A stretch of 64,000 nt of DNA from Corallococcus sp. EGB (GTDB lineage: Bacteria > Myxococcota > Myxococcia > Myxococcales > Myxococcaceae). The stretch spans positions 7,289,356 to 7,353,355 of the forward strand of contig NZ_CP079946.1 of the NCBI RefSeq assembly GCF_019968905.1, given 5' to 3'. The notes beneath the pieces are model-generated. The model saw nothing but the letters and a program-made list of their open reading frames with translations. It was not told the origin of the DNA and did not search any database. Below are positions 28,625 through 40,376 of this stretch, piece by piece. The stretch's first letter is position 1; every line of letters begins with the position of its first letter. Made by a program: the position numbers and the translations under genes.

Positions 28625-28912
28625 ATGAGCACGCAGCGCCGGGTGACCCTGCGCATCCAGGGCGCGGTCCAGGGCGTCTCCTACCGGGAGAGCGCCCGTC
28701 AGGAGGCGCTGCGCCTCAACCTGTCAGGCTGGGTGCGCAACCGGAGCGACGGCTCCGTGGAGGCCACGGTGGAAGGCGAACCGGGCGCGCTGGAAGACTT
28801 CATCCGCTGGTGTCACTCGGGTCCCCGCATGGCGCGCGTCACGGACGTGGCGCGCACCGACGGGCAGGCCACTGGCGAGTTCCGCACCTTCACCGTGGAG
28901 CGCACATCATGA
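28625..28912 (+). CDS. acyP: Acylphosphatase
   Basis: A 95-residue enzyme, the standard length, that hydrolyses acyl phosphates such as 1,3-bisphosphoglycerate and carbamoyl phosphate in the cytoplasm. The signature [12 protein letters not shown] supplies the catalytic arginine and [12 protein letters not shown] the asparagine; both are kept. The usual GVGFR/GVFFR is GVSYR here, a minor variation. It starts ten bases after the ligA stop and overlaps the next gene by four bases (ATGA). Confidence 0.93.
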   Translation: MSTQRRVTLRIQGAVQGVSYRESARQEALRLNLSGWVRNRSDGSVEATVEGEPGALEDFIRWCHSGPRMARVTDVARTDGQATGEFRTFTVERTS

Positions 28913-29352
28913 CGCCCTACGCGCTGGCATCCCTGCCGGCCATGCTGGGCATCCGGTCCGGCACCAAGGTCTCTGTCATCAACCCCCCGCGGGGCTTCGT
29001 GCAGAAGCTCAACCCGCTGCCGGACGGGGTGGAGTTCCTCGTCACGGCCCAGACGGGGCTGGACGTCATCCTCTTCTTCACCTCCGACGCCACGGAGCTG
29101 GTGCAGCGGCTGCCCGCGCTGTCGCGCGCCACCACCCTCAACGGCGGCATCTGGGTCTGCTGGCCCGCCGGCGAGGGCGTGAAGACGCGCCTGTCCGAGG
29201 ACTTCGTGCGCCAGGCGGCGCTCGACATCGGGCTGGTGGACAACAAGATCTGCATCATCGACGAGACCTGGACGGGCCTCCGGCTGGTGCGCCGTCCGCG
29301 CGGCAAGCTGGACAAGCCGGAAGGGCGCAAGCAGGCCCCCGCGCAAGCCTGA
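28909..29352 (+). CDS. DUF3052-like protein
   Basis: A 147-residue cytoplasmic protein without signal peptide. It has a compact alpha/beta domain with [11 protein letters not shown] near the start, [16 protein letters not shown] in the middle and [20 protein letters not shown] near residue 85; this order resembles the small DUF3052-type family found in actinobacteria and myxobacteria, for which no activity is established. The C-terminal 20 residues are basic and Lys/Pro-rich. Translation is coupled to acylphosphatase. Family match is from memory and should be treated as likely, not certain. Confidence 0.7.
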   Translation: MTPYALASLPAMLGIRSGTKVSVINPPRGFVQKLNPLPDGVEFLVTAQTGLDVILFFTSDATELVQRLPALSRATTLNGGIWVCWPAGEGVKTRLSEDFVRQAALDIGLVDNKICIIDETWTGLRLVRRPRGKLDKPEGRKQAPAQA

Positions 29353-29927
29353 ACGTCCGTTTCCGAGCGCCCGCATGCCCGCCGGGCGGGGACGCCTTCC
29401 ATCTGCCCGACAGTGGATGAACGGGAGCATCGGGCCTTTACACACCTGGAGGGGCGTGGAAAACTCTCCGTGTTTCTGGGCGGTTGTGTGACGCCCCGCG
29501 TTGGCGGGACATCACGCCCAGGCAGGAATTTCGACGGGTTGCGCTTCCGGTTCCCTCCGGATGCCCCTGCTGCTCCGGGGCCCCCAGACGCCCCCCCAAG
29601 GTGGCCCACGTGACGGGCACCGACCGGGTGTGGAAGAGGGGGCGGACAGCACGGGCGTGGTGGGCACCTCGAGCGCGTGAAGAGAAGCAGCCCCGCCCGG
29701 CACGGTGCCGGTCGCAATGCGGGGCGACATGAACTCGGAGGAGCAGGCGGCGATGTCCTCGGCCCCCACCCAGGTGATGCGTTCTCCCTCCGGCTCCTCC
29801 GGAAGGCGTCCGCACGCCGGGGGGCCACCAGCCGCCTCCCCCATCGCAGCGCGCTCGGAGGTGTGGCGTCTCGCCGCCTCCCGTCCGGTGAGGTCCCCCC
29901 TACCGCGCGCGCTTCCAGGATTCATCC
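29353..29927. other. Long leader/intergenic region before RNase E/G
   Basis: 575 bases in which I see no convincing gene. Several overlapping open frames on both strands have no ribosome site and low-complexity Pro/Gly/Arg products. The stretch is GC-rich with short inverted repeats. In enterobacteria the rne message has a long 5' leader through which RNase E controls its own level; the same could hold here, but no conserved structure is recognised. Confidence 0.45.
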
Positions 29928-32627
<2,700 letters not shown>

Positions 32628-32676
32628 GCCCTTGCGCGGCACCGGGCCCCATGAGCCCGGTCCGTGAGTGACAGCG

Positions 32677-32708
32677 AAGGCCCGGTGGGTGCGACCCCGC
32701 CGGGCCTT
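32677..32708 (+). terminator. Intrinsic terminator after RNase E/G
   Basis: AAGGCCCGG and CCGGGCCTT form a perfect nine-base-pair stem with a 14-base loop rich in G and C that may extend the pairing. It lies 49 bases after the stop. The downstream tract (CTGCATT) has few T residues, as usual in this genome. Confidence 0.75.
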
Positions 32709-33099
32709 CTGCATTGGGGCGCGCTATCGGGCGCGCTGGCGCAGCGGCTTTCATCCAGCGTGCGTCGGTGCGCGACGACCTGTCGGGCCTCCGCGTCCCT
32801 CCTGCGGGAGAAGGCATCGCTGGCTTCGGCGGCGTGGCCGGGCATGTCCTCCCGCATGGTGAGCAGCCAGGCGGACGAGGCCCGTACATGGACTGACAAC
32901 GTCCGTTCGGGAGGGTGGGGAGGGCTGGTTCCCCGGGGCAGGGTTTGGCTACGGTGGCACTTCCACACCGGGGGGTGTCGTCGTCCACGTCCCGGCCATT
33001 TGAATCGCCTGGGATGAACCGCTCGCCTCCGCGCCTTCGCACGCTCCTGGACTCCCGCGACCTGGCGACACCGGGGGCGAAGCACACCGGGAGGAGGCC
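32709..33099. other. Intergenic region between RNase E/G and BrkB genes
   Basis: About 390 bases without a convincing gene. Open frames on both strands lack ribosome sites. The right end carries GAGGAGG immediately before the GTG of the BrkB-type gene. A promoter for that gene should lie here but I cannot single one out. Confidence 0.45.
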
Positions 33100-34506
33100 G
33101 TGACAACGGCCCGGAAGCTGTCCTGGCGCGCCCGGCGGTCGCTGCTGCGGGCGCGGGCCTGGGCGCTCCAGACAGCGGCCCGTGCGTGGGCGCCCATCGG
33201 GGCCACGTCGGGCGGCCGCTTCGCGGCGGACATCTTCATCGCGGGGCGCACCGTGGCACGCGGCTTCATGGGCGAGAACCTCCGCCTGCGCGCCGCGGCC
33301 CTCACGTACATCAGCATGTTCTCGCTGGTGCCGCTGCTGACCGTGGGCATCGTGCTCCTGCGCACGCTCCACCAGGAGCAGTTCCAGCGGAAGCTGCGCT
33401 TCGTCATCTCCGAGGTGCTGGCGCCAGGGGTCAGCGAGGAGTCCGCCGCCCTGCTCGACCGGTTCCTGCACCCGGGCGACTCCATCGCGGTGGGCAGCGT
33501 GGGCTTCCTCGCGGTGCTGCTGTCAGCGGGCTCGCTGCTGCGCCACATCGATGGCGCGGTGAACGAGCTGTGGGGCATCCGGCGCCAGCGCCCGTGGCTC
33601 ACGCGGCTGGCCATCTACGCGGGCCTGCTGCTGCTGGGGCCCATCTTCCTGGCCATCTCCTTCTCCGGTACGGGCCGGGTCCGCGTGTTCCTGCAGACCT
33701 ACGCGCCCTCCGCGCCGCTGTTCATCGCCGTGGGCACCACGCTCATCGCCATGGGCAGCCTGACGCTGTTGTACCTCTGGACGCCCTACGCCCACGTGCG
33801 CGTGCGCTCGGCGCTGGCGGGCGGACTGGTGGCCGGGCTGGGGTGGATGCTGGCGAAGCAGGTGTACGCGGAGTTCGCCGCGCGCAGCTTCCTCTACAAC
33901 CCGCTCTACGCGTCGCTGGGCGCCCTGCCCCTGTTCCTCGCCTGGGTGTACGTGAGCTGGCTGGTGATGCTGTTCGGCGCCCGGCTGTCCTACGCCGTGG
34001 AGCACGTCTCCTTCCGCGACTCCCTGTTCGCCTTCGGCACCCACCCGCGCGCGCACGAGCTGGTGGCCGCGCGCGTCGCGCAGGACGTCACCCTGTGCTG
34101 GGTGGATGGCCGCACCCCGCCCCTGCCCCGGGAGCTGGCCACGCGGCTGCGCGTGCCGGAGTCACTGGTCCACGAGGTGGTGGACCGGATGGTGGAAGCC
34201 CGCCTGCTGGAGCGGGCACGCCGGGGAGGCCTGCTCCCGGCGAGGGACCCCGCCGACATCACCCTCGCCGACACCACGCTCGCCGTGCACGGGGTGATGA
34301 TCACCGGCGGCCCCGAGACCTGGACCGGCCCCAAGGCCCCGGGCTTCGAACAATTCGAACCCCTGTTCCAGGCGGCCGACCGTGCCGGGGTCGACCTGCT
34401 TCGCCGCACCCGCTGGTTGGACCTGGTGACGCCCCTGCGTCCGGGGCTGCTCGCCCCGCCCGCTCCCGAGGCCCCCAAGGCAGCGGCCAGCAGCGGAAAT
34501 CCGTAA
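33100..34506 (+). CDS. YihY/BrkB (UPF0761) family membrane protein
   Basis: A 468-residue protein with six predicted membrane helices in the first 300 residues. ALTYISMFSLVPLLTVGIVLL and YNPLYASLGALPLFLAWVYVSWLVMLFGA are recognisable family segments. The C-terminal 150 residues are cytoplasmic and resemble a winged-helix fold (LATRLRVPESLVHEVVDRMVEARLLERA), then end in a Pro/Ala tail. The family was once wrongly taken for ribonuclease BN; transport or envelope roles are suspected. GTG 33100 is very close to GAGGAGG, so the effective spacing is short. Confidence 0.85.
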   Translation: MTTARKLSWRARRSLLRARAWALQTAARAWAPIGATSGGRFAADIFIAGRTVARGFMGENLRLRAAALTYISMFSLVPLLTVGIVLLRTLHQEQFQRKLRFVISEVLAPGVSEESAALLDRFLHPGDSIAVGSVGFLAVLLSAGSLLRHIDGAVNELWGIRRQRPWLTRLAIYAGLLLLGPIFLAISFSGTGRVRVFLQTYAPSAPLFIAVGTTLIAMGSLTLLYLWTPYAHVRVRSALAGGLVAGLGWMLAKQVYAEFAARSFLYNPLYASLGALPLFLAWVYVSWLVMLFGARLSYAVEHVSFRDSLFAFGTHPRAHELVAARVAQDVTLCWVDGRTPPLPRELATRLRVPESLVHEVVDRMVEARLLERARRGGLLPARDPADITLADTTLAVHGVMITGGPETWTGPKAPGFEQFEPLFQAADRAGVDLLRRTRWLDLVTPLRPGLLAPPAPEAPKAAASSGNP

Positions 34507-34559
34507 CGTTTTTAGAGGGTTGGGAGCCTACCCGGCTTGCAAGGAGGAGGTGTTCTGTT

Positions 34560-34982
34560 ATGTATTCGGGTCTCGACCACGGGCCAGAGAGCCCTGTCAC
34601 CAAGGGGTCACGGGGTTTGCGGGAGCGTCCGATGCTCAAGTCCGATCTGATCAACATCCTCGTCGCCAAACGAGGCGTGACCCAGAAGCAGGCGGAGGCG
34701 ACCATCGAGACGATTTTCGAGTCGATGAAGGACGCCCTCTGCCGCGGGGAGAACATCGAGATTCGCGGGCTTGGCGCCTTCCACGTGAAGAACTACCAGG
34801 GCTACCAGGGCCGCAATCCGAAGACGGGCCAGGTCATCCCGGTGAAGCCCAAGCGCGGCCTGCTCTTCCGCACGGGCAAGGAGCTGCGCGACCGGGTCAA
34901 CCGCCCCGCGCCGCTGCAGGCCCAGTCAGACCTGCCGCCCTCCTCCGAGTTCAAGGGCAGCAGCGGCACCGGCACCCTCTAG
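34560..34982 (+). CDS. IHF/HU family DNA-bending protein with N-terminal extension
   Basis: A 140-residue member of the HU/IHF family. The core begins at residue 25 (MLKSDLINILVAKRGVTQKQAE) and includes the beta-arm motif GRNPKTGQVIPVKPKR, where the proline that intercalates DNA is present. There is an extra 24-residue N-terminal segment and a ~20-residue Ser/Gly tail. ATG 34560 is chosen because a very strong AAGGAGGAGG lies nine bases upstream; the alternative ATG 34632 would give a normal IHF but has no ribosome site. The gene stops only three bases from the converging type III secretion gene sctV. Confidence 0.85.
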   Translation: MYSGLDHGPESPVTKGSRGLRERPMLKSDLINILVAKRGVTQKQAEATIETIFESMKDALCRGENIEIRGLGAFHVKNYQGYQGRNPKTGQVIPVKPKRGLLFRTGKELRDRVNRPAPLQAQSDLPPSSEFKGSSGTGTL

Positions 34983-34985
34983 GCC

Positions 34986-37061
34986 TCACCGCCCCACGGC
35001 GACCGGCGAAAGCCGGCCAATGGGGCGAATCTGCAGGTCCCCGTCCAGCTCGCCGTAGGTGAGCACCGCCACGTCCGGGAACGGGCCCTCGCACAGCTTG
35101 CGCAGCGGGCGGCGGATGTCCGGGGCCGCGAGCAGCACCGCCCGGCCCCCGCTGGCGATCTGCCGCACTCCTTCCAATATCTCCAGGATGCGCTCCGGCT
35201 CTGGCGCGGCCCCCCGCGGACCGCTGGCGCGCAGCACGTCCTCCACCTCCGGATCCACGAGGTATGCGTACAGCGGGCCCGTGGGTGCGAACTGGTGGCT
35301 CAGGTAGCGGTGCAAGGCCTGACGGCAGCGCTCGGCCAGGGCCGCCGCGTCGCCTTCGGTGGTGGGCGCCACGAGCGCCTCCAGGATGGCGCGCAGGTCG
35401 CGGATGCTCACCTGCTCCTGCACGAGCCGCCGCAGCACGTCCACCAGCAGCGGCAGCGGCACCTTCTGCAGCGCTTCCTTCACCAGCACGGGCCACTGGG
35501 CCTCCAGTCCTTCCAGCAGTCCCTGCACCTCCTGGAGTCCCAGCAGCGCGGAGGCACGCAGGCGCAGCACGACCCGCAGGTGCTCCGCGATGAGCTCCGA
35601 CGGCTTGCGCAGCGGCACCTGGGCCAGCTCCAGCCGGGAGCGGGCCCCCTCTCCCACGCGGCTGATGGGCCGCCCGCTGGCGGGCTCCACCGCCGCCTCC
35701 GCCTGGACCTCCAGGAAGGCCAGCTCGCCGGGAGGAACGAGCGCGTACAGGGCCCCGGGCTGCACCACGCCGCCACCTGCGGGCACTTCATCCAGGAGGA
35801 TGCGGTACTCCCCCGCGCCCAGGTAGGCCGCGTGGGTCCGCACCCGGATGCCCGGGATGCGCACGCCCAGTTCGAAGAACAGCTCGTCGCGCACCGTGTT
35901 CAGCACCGTGTGCACGAAGGCGCCTCCGTCCGCCTCCGCCAACGGCGTCAGCTGCGCGGACAGGTCGAGCGTGAGCGGCGTCACCCCGACCGGCGCCTTC
36001 GCGCTCTCCGGAGGCTTGCCCGCGGCTCCAGCGGGCGCCGCGGCTTCCGGGGAGGCCCCGTCCTTCGCCGGGGCCTTCTCCGGCGCCTGGCCCTTGCCCC
36101 GCAGCGCATACCCGAGCCCTCCGAGCCCCGCGGCCAGCGCGAGGAACGTCAGGTGCGGCATGCCCGGCATCAGGGCCAGCGCGACACACAGGCCCGCGAC
36201 GGTGGTCAGCGTGCGGTAGTCGCCGAAGAACTGGGAGCCGATCTCCGTCCCGAGCGAGTCCTCCTCCTTCTCCGCCGCCACCCGCGTGACGACAAGCCCC
36301 GCAGCCACCGCGATGCACAGCGAGGGCACCTGGGACACGAGCCCGTCGCCGATGGCGATGAGGGCGAAGGTGGCGGCGGCTTCTGAGAACGACTGCCCGT
36401 TCTGCAACACGCCAATGAGGGTGCCGCCCAGCAGGTTCACCGCGACGATGACGAGGCCCGCGATGACATCGCCCTTCACGAACTTCATCGCGCCGTCCAT
36501 GGCGCCGAACATCTGCGACTCGCGCTCCAGGTCGCGCCTGCGCCGCCGGGCCATCGTCTGGTCGATGGCGCCCGCGCGCAGGTCCGCGTCGATGGACATC
36601 TGCTTGCCGGGCATGGCGTCCAGCGTGAAGCGGGCGGACACCTCCGCGACCCGCTCCGCGCCCTTGGTCACCACCAGCAACTGCACGAGCGTCAGGATGG
36701 CGAACACCACCGCGCCCACCACGTAGTCGCCCCGCACCACGAACTCGCCGAAGGACTGGATGACCTCGCCCGCATGGCCTTCGGAGAGGGCCAGCCGCGT
36801 GGACGACACGTTGAGCGACAGCCGGAACAGCGTGGTGAAGAGCAGCAAGGTGGGGAACGACGTCACCCGCAGCGCGTCCTTCGCGTTCAGCGCCGCGACC
36901 AGCAGCGCCACCGCCGCGGCCAGATTCACCGCGAGCCCCACGTCAAGGAGCCACGCGGGCAGCGGGATGATGAGTGCGCCCAGCACCGCCGCCATCGCCA
37001 CGGCGAGGACGACCTGGGAGGATTGGCGGGCCTTCAGCGAGACCTTCAGGAAGGGGGGCAT
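34986..37061 (-). CDS. sctV: Type III secretion export gate protein SctV (FlhA family)
   Basis: A 691-residue inner-membrane protein: seven or eight helices in the first 300 residues, then a linker rich in Lys/Ala/Pro and a ~330-residue cytoplasmic domain that forms the nonameric ring receiving substrates. The FHIPEP signature is intact: RVAEVSARFTLDAMPGKQM near residue 150. It is the last gene of the operon; its ATG at 37061 shares a base with the sctU stop (TGATG). An in-frame GTG three bases earlier is an alternative. SctV and flagellar FlhA cannot be separated safely by eye, but this operon carries needle and rod genes. Confidence 0.93.
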   Translation of the reverse strand: MPPFLKVSLKARQSSQVVLAVAMAAVLGALIIPLPAWLLDVGLAVNLAAAVALLVAALNAKDALRVTSFPTLLLFTTLFRLSLNVSSTRLALSEGHAGEVIQSFGEFVVRGDYVVGAVVFAILTLVQLLVVTKGAERVAEVSARFTLDAMPGKQMSIDADLRAGAIDQTMARRRRRDLERESQMFGAMDGAMKFVKGDVIAGLVIVAVNLLGGTLIGVLQNGQSFSEAAATFALIAIGDGLVSQVPSLCIAVAAGLVVTRVAAEKEEDSLGTEIGSQFFGDYRTLTTVAGLCVALALMPGMPHLTFLALAAGLGGLGYALRGKGQAPEKAPAKDGASPEAAAPAGAAGKPPESAKAPVGVTPLTLDLSAQLTPLAEADGGAFVHTVLNTVRDELFFELGVRIPGIRVRTHAAYLGAGEYRILLDEVPAGGGVVQPGALYALVPPGELAFLEVQAEAAVEPASGRPISRVGEGARSRLELAQVPLRKPSELIAEHLRVVLRLRASALLGLQEVQGLLEGLEAQWPVLVKEALQKVPLPLLVDVLRRLVQEQVSIRDLRAILEALVAPTTEGDAAALAERCRQALHRYLSHQFAPTGPLYAYLVDPEVEDVLRASGPRGAAPEPERILEILEGVRQIASGGRAVLLAAPDIRRPLRKLCEGPFPDVAVLTYGELDGDLQIRPIGRLSPVAVGR

Positions 37062-38107
37062 CACGTCTGTCTCCGTGGACGGTCGTCCGGCTCGCGAAGC
37101 TCCATCGCGGTCCGCAACACGACCGCGGCCGCCTGGTACAGCTCCTCGGGGATGGACTCTCCGACGTCGAAGTGGATGAGGCTGCGGGCCAGCGGCACGT
37201 CCCGGACCACGGGGATGCCCTGCCGGCGCGCTTCCTCCTTGAGCACGAGCGCGTCCTGTTCACGGCCCTTGGCCACGAGGTAGGGCGCGTCGCATTCGCC
37301 CGCGTCGTAGCGGAGCGCGACCGCGATGTGCGTGGGGTTGACGATCACGGCGGTGGCCTTCTGCACTCCACGTGCCGGACCACCCTGCGCCAGTTGGCGA
37401 TGCAGGGCCCGCCGTTGTCCCTTGTGACGCGGGTCGCCCTCGCTCTCCTTGTGCTCCCGTTTGATCTCTTCGCGGGTCATCATCAGCTCGTGCCGGTGCC
37501 TGCGCCACGCGAGCGCGTAGTCCACGGCGCCGCACCCCAGCACCACCCACCCCAGGCGAGTCACCAGCGCAGCCAGACGGCCGACGAGGAAGTCCAGGCC
37601 CCGGGCTCCCTCCAGCCACGCGGTCCGCAGGGCATCGGGCCCCACCTCCTCCACCTCGTTCCAGACGATGAGGGCCAGCAGTGCCGCCACGAGCAGCGCC
37701 TTGCCCAGCTCGACCAGCGGCCGGACGCTGAAGAGGCGTTTGAGGCCCGAGATGGGATTGATGCGCTCGAATTTCGGCGCGGCATGGCTGGCATCCCATT
37801 CGAAACCCACGGTGGCCACGGAGACCGCCAGGGATGCGACGAAGGCGCCTCCCAAGGCAGGCCCGCACAGCCGGGCCGCGACCCAGGCGCCCTCCTCCCA
37901 TGCTCCCGCGAAGGTCTGTTCCAGCATCAACCTCGCGGCCCAGTCCTTCAGCCTGACGAAGCCCTCGGGCGCGAACGCGATGAAGCCGAGCAGCCCACCC
38001 AAGGTCGTCGCGCTGGAGGAGAACATCCGGCTTCGAGGAAGCTGGCCCTTGCGCCGGGCCTCGCGCAGCCGTTTCGCGGTGGGCTGTTCCGTCTTCTCGC
38101 CGCTCAT
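37061..38107 (-). CDS. sctU: Type III secretion switch protein SctU (FlhB family)
   Basis: A 348-residue protein with four membrane helices in the first 200 residues and a cytoplasmic domain that changes export specificity. The self-cleaving motif NPTH is at residues 257-260 in KATAVIVNPTHIAVALRY, so autoproteolysis between Asn and Pro should occur. The N-terminal MSGEKTEQPTAKRLREARRKGQ is the classic FlhB/SctU beginning. The ATG overlaps the sctT stop by four bases. Full length compared with the family (about 350). Confidence 0.94.
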   Translation of the reverse strand: MSGEKTEQPTAKRLREARRKGQLPRSRMFSSSATTLGGLLGFIAFAPEGFVRLKDWAARLMLEQTFAGAWEEGAWVAARLCGPALGGAFVASLAVSVATVGFEWDASHAAPKFERINPISGLKRLFSVRPLVELGKALLVAALLALIVWNEVEEVGPDALRTAWLEGARGLDFLVGRLAALVTRLGWVVLGCGAVDYALAWRRHRHELMMTREEIKREHKESEGDPRHKGQRRALHRQLAQGGPARGVQKATAVIVNPTHIAVALRYDAGECDAPYLVAKGREQDALVLKEEARRQGIPVVRDVPLARSLIHFDVGESIPEELYQAAAVVLRTAMELREPDDRPRRQT

Positions 38108-38898
38108 CGCGAGGCCTCGCCCAGCAGTGCCAGCGCCCCCTCCGTCGAAGCCACGCCCGCGAGCAGCCGCTCACACAGCAGCCCCACGCCCAGCCACAGC
38201 AGCGCGCCGCCCCCGAGGATTCTCAGCGGAGCCCCCATCTCCTGGAGGTTCGCCGCCGACGCGGCCCTCGAGGCCATGCCCAGGAAGCCATCCACCGCGA
38301 GCGCCGCGGCCGCCACCGGGGCCCCCACCGCGAGCCCCGTGGCCATCGCGCCGCCCACCATCACCACGACATGCAGCGCCGAGGCTTCCGTGGGCACGAA
38401 GGCCCCCAGCCGCACCACTCCGAAGCCGCTCAGCAGGGCGGAGAGAACCACGGGGAAGAGCGCTCCCGACACCACCCTCGCCACCAGCAGGTGGTAGAGC
38501 GCGTCCCCCGTGGCCGACTCGCGGCTCCCCGCCAGCGGCAGACTCGCCTCCGCGGAGGTCCCCCGGAACAGGTCGATGAAGCGGCCTCCCATCCTCGCCG
38601 CGTCGAAGGGCAGCGCGGACACGAGCCCCACGGAGACGCCGTAGGCCAGCTCTCGCACCACGAGCACCGCCATCACCACGGGCGTCTCCACCGTTCCGCT
38701 GAACTCCACGCCCGCTTCGATGTGCAGGAAGAGCGACAGCGCGAACACCAGCCCCAGCCTGACCGTCGTCGGCGCGGCCTGTCCTCCCAGCAACGGACAG
38801 AGGAACGCGATGGGCAGGAGCCGCGCCGCGCACAGCGCCGCCGCGACCATGTGCGGTCCCAGTTCGAGGAGTTGTTCACCCAAGACCTCCGGGTTCAC
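38104..38898 (-). CDS. sctT: Type III secretion export protein SctT (FliR family)
   Basis: A 264-residue protein with seven or so membrane helices forming the top of the export gate with SctR and SctS. Recognised by the arrangement and by ARLLPIAFLCPLLGGQAAPTTVRLGL near the start and LVVRELAYGVSVGLVSALPFDAARMGG, a conserved FliR/SctT region. GTG start overlapping the sctS stop (GTGA); the ends overlap both neighbours by four bases, meaning strict translational coupling. Length is normal (about 260). Confidence 0.92.
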   Translation of the reverse strand: MNPEVLGEQLLELGPHMVAAALCAARLLPIAFLCPLLGGQAAPTTVRLGLVFALSLFLHIEAGVEFSGTVETPVVMAVLVVRELAYGVSVGLVSALPFDAARMGGRFIDLFRGTSAEASLPLAGSRESATGDALYHLLVARVVSGALFPVVLSALLSGFGVVRLGAFVPTEASALHVVVMVGGAMATGLAVGAPVAAAALAVDGFLGMASRAASAANLQEMGAPLRILGGGALLWLGVGLLCERLLAGVASTEGALALLGEASR

Positions 38899-39164
38899 AG
38901 CGCGACCTCCGCGATGAGCATGAGCAGCTGTTGGGTGAAGCGTGTGAGCTGTCCGGCGATCCACGGCCCCGCGAACACCAGGGACAGCACCGCCGCGCAC
39001 AGCTTGGGCACCACCGACAGCGTGCTCTCCTGCAGCTGGGTCGTCGCCTGGAAGAGGCTCATCAGGAAGCCCACGAGCAGGCTGGCGCCAATGGGCGGCA
39101 ACGAGGCGAGCACCATCAACAGCAGGGCTTCACGCCCCAGGGTGAGCAGGACGTCCTGGGTCAT
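38895..39164 (-). CDS. sctS: Type III secretion export protein SctS (FliQ family)
   Basis: An 89-residue protein with two membrane helices, the standard length. MTQDVLLTLGREALLLMVLA begins the first helix, and ASLLVGFLMSLFQATTQLQESTLS is the conserved loop of the family. Four copies form part of the export gate ring with SctR and SctT. ATG 39164 lies four bases after the sctR stop; the longer open frame upstream overlaps sctR and is not used. Confidence 0.93.
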   Translation of the reverse strand: MTQDVLLTLGREALLLMVLASLPPIGASLLVGFLMSLFQATTQLQESTLSVVPKLCAAVLSLVFAGPWIAGQLTRFTQQLLMLIAEVAL

Positions 39165-39168
39165 GGCG

Positions 39169-39894
39169 TCACCGGTAGCCGAGGATGAGTCCCCGCGCGA
39201 GCAGGGCCCAGCCATCCACGGCGACGAAGAGGAGGATCTTGAAGGGAAGGCTCACCTGCCCCGGCGACAGCGTCTGCATCCCCAACGCGAGCAACACATT
39301 GGCGATGACCATGTCGAGCACCAGGAACGGCAGGAAGACGATGAAGCCAATCTGGAAGGCCTCCTTCAGCTCGGTGATGACGAAGGCCGGGATGACGACG
39401 AACAGGTCCGTCTCCTGCACCTGTTCGGACTCCTCCGGCGGACGCAGCTCGCGGGCCAGGTCCACGAAGCGAGCCCGCTCCTCCGGGCTGCCGTGCTTCA
39501 TGAGGAAGGCTCGCAGGGGATCCGTCACCTGCTTCGCGGCGGAGAGGACCTGCGCTCCGGAGTGCACCTCGTCGTAGGCCGCCTGGCCCGCGTCGTACAT
39601 GCGCTCCATCACCGGCGCCATGATGTGCCCCGTCAGCACCACCGCGAGCCCGGTGAGCACCAGCGTCGGCGGTGCCTGCTGCGTGCCCATCGCCGAGCGG
39701 GCCAGGGAGAGCACCACGGCGATCTTCGAGAAGCTCGTCAGCATCAGCACCGCGAACGGCAGCAGCGACAGGAGCGCGAGCATCCCCATCATCGCCAGCG
39801 GGCTGCCGGCATATGAGGCCTGCGCCAGGGACGGCTCCGAGGCGAATGCCAGCGCGGGCAGGAACACGCCACATCCCAATCCGAGCACCTTCAT
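39169..39894 (-). CDS. sctR: Type III secretion export protein SctR (FliP family)
   Basis: A 241-residue protein: a cleavable signal peptide (MKVLGLGCGVFLPALAFAS), two helices, a soluble loop of about 70 residues and two C-terminal helices. MLTSFSKIAVVLSLARSAMGTQ and the FQIGFIVFLPFLVLDMV segment are the FliP/SctR signatures. A signal peptide on SctR is a FliP-like trait that many injectisome SctR proteins lack. Its ATG overlaps the stop of the FliO-like gene by four bases. Confidence 0.94.
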   Translation of the reverse strand: MKVLGLGCGVFLPALAFASEPSLAQASYAGSPLAMMGMLALLSLLPFAVLMLTSFSKIAVVLSLARSAMGTQQAPPTLVLTGLAVVLTGHIMAPVMERMYDAGQAAYDEVHSGAQVLSAAKQVTDPLRAFLMKHGSPEERARFVDLARELRPPEESEQVQETDLFVVIPAFVITELKEAFQIGFIVFLPFLVLDMVIANVLLALGMQTLSPGQVSLPFKILLFVAVDGWALLARGLILGYR

Positions 39895-40376
39895 CCCCCA
39901 CCCCGCTTCCGGGAAGCATCACACGTCATCCGGCGCTGTCGCGTGCGGGGGAAGAGCACCGTCGGCTCCAGGTCCGTCCGAGGCTTCACCGCCTGCCGGG
40001 AGGATGCGTCAGGAGGAACCGCCACGGCCCGGGGCTCATGGATCTCCGCGAAGGTGTCGCCGTAGGCCACGAGGTACCGCCGCCCATCCGCCTCCACGAG
40101 CGCGAGCCCGCAACGCGGTGAGAGCCCCGTCCGCGCGACGATGCTCAGGGGCTCCGCGACTGCCGCATCGCCATTCCCAGCGACGCCTCCCTTGCGGAGC
40201 AGCACCCAGCCCAGACCCGCCAACGCCATCGAACCCACCAACAGGCGAGAGGTGCTCACCAGCGACAGTCCTCCCAAAGGCGCGAGTGTCGCCAGGCCCA
40301 GCAACAAGGCCGACGCGAGCAGCAGCCTGCCGCGTGGAGAGAACGAGGACAGCCACGTGTTCACGGGGGTGCTCAC
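39891..40376 (-). CDS. FliO-like membrane protein
   Basis: A 161-residue protein: two adjacent hydrophobic helices at about residues 16-56, then a small beta domain with LSIVARTGLSPRCGLALVEA and RRYLVAYGDTFAEI. This matches the FliO pattern (short membrane anchor, then a domain resembling SpoA, with a lvevgGr-like line). FliO helps assemble FliP rings in flagella and is normally absent from injectisomes. It lies between sctQ and sctR, exactly where fliO sits in flagellar operons. GTG start overlaps the sctQ stop. The C-terminal 40 residues are basic and disordered. Confidence 0.75.
   Translation of the reverse strand: MSTPVNTWLSSFSPRGRLLLASALLLGLATLAPLGGLSLVSTSRLLVGSMALAGLGWVLLRKGGVAGNGDAAVAEPLSIVARTGLSPRCGLALVEADGRRYLVAYGDTFAEIHEPRAVAVPPDASSRQAVKPRTDLEPTVLFPRTRQRRMTCDASRKRGGG

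Noticed and set aside
29438-29815. Open frames upstream of RNase E/G as small genes
   Set aside because: No ribosome site, Pro/Arg/Gly-rich products and mutually overlapping frames on both strands.
32709-33099. Short open frames on both strands before the BrkB gene
   Set aside because: None has a start site or recognisable domain; they conflict with each other.
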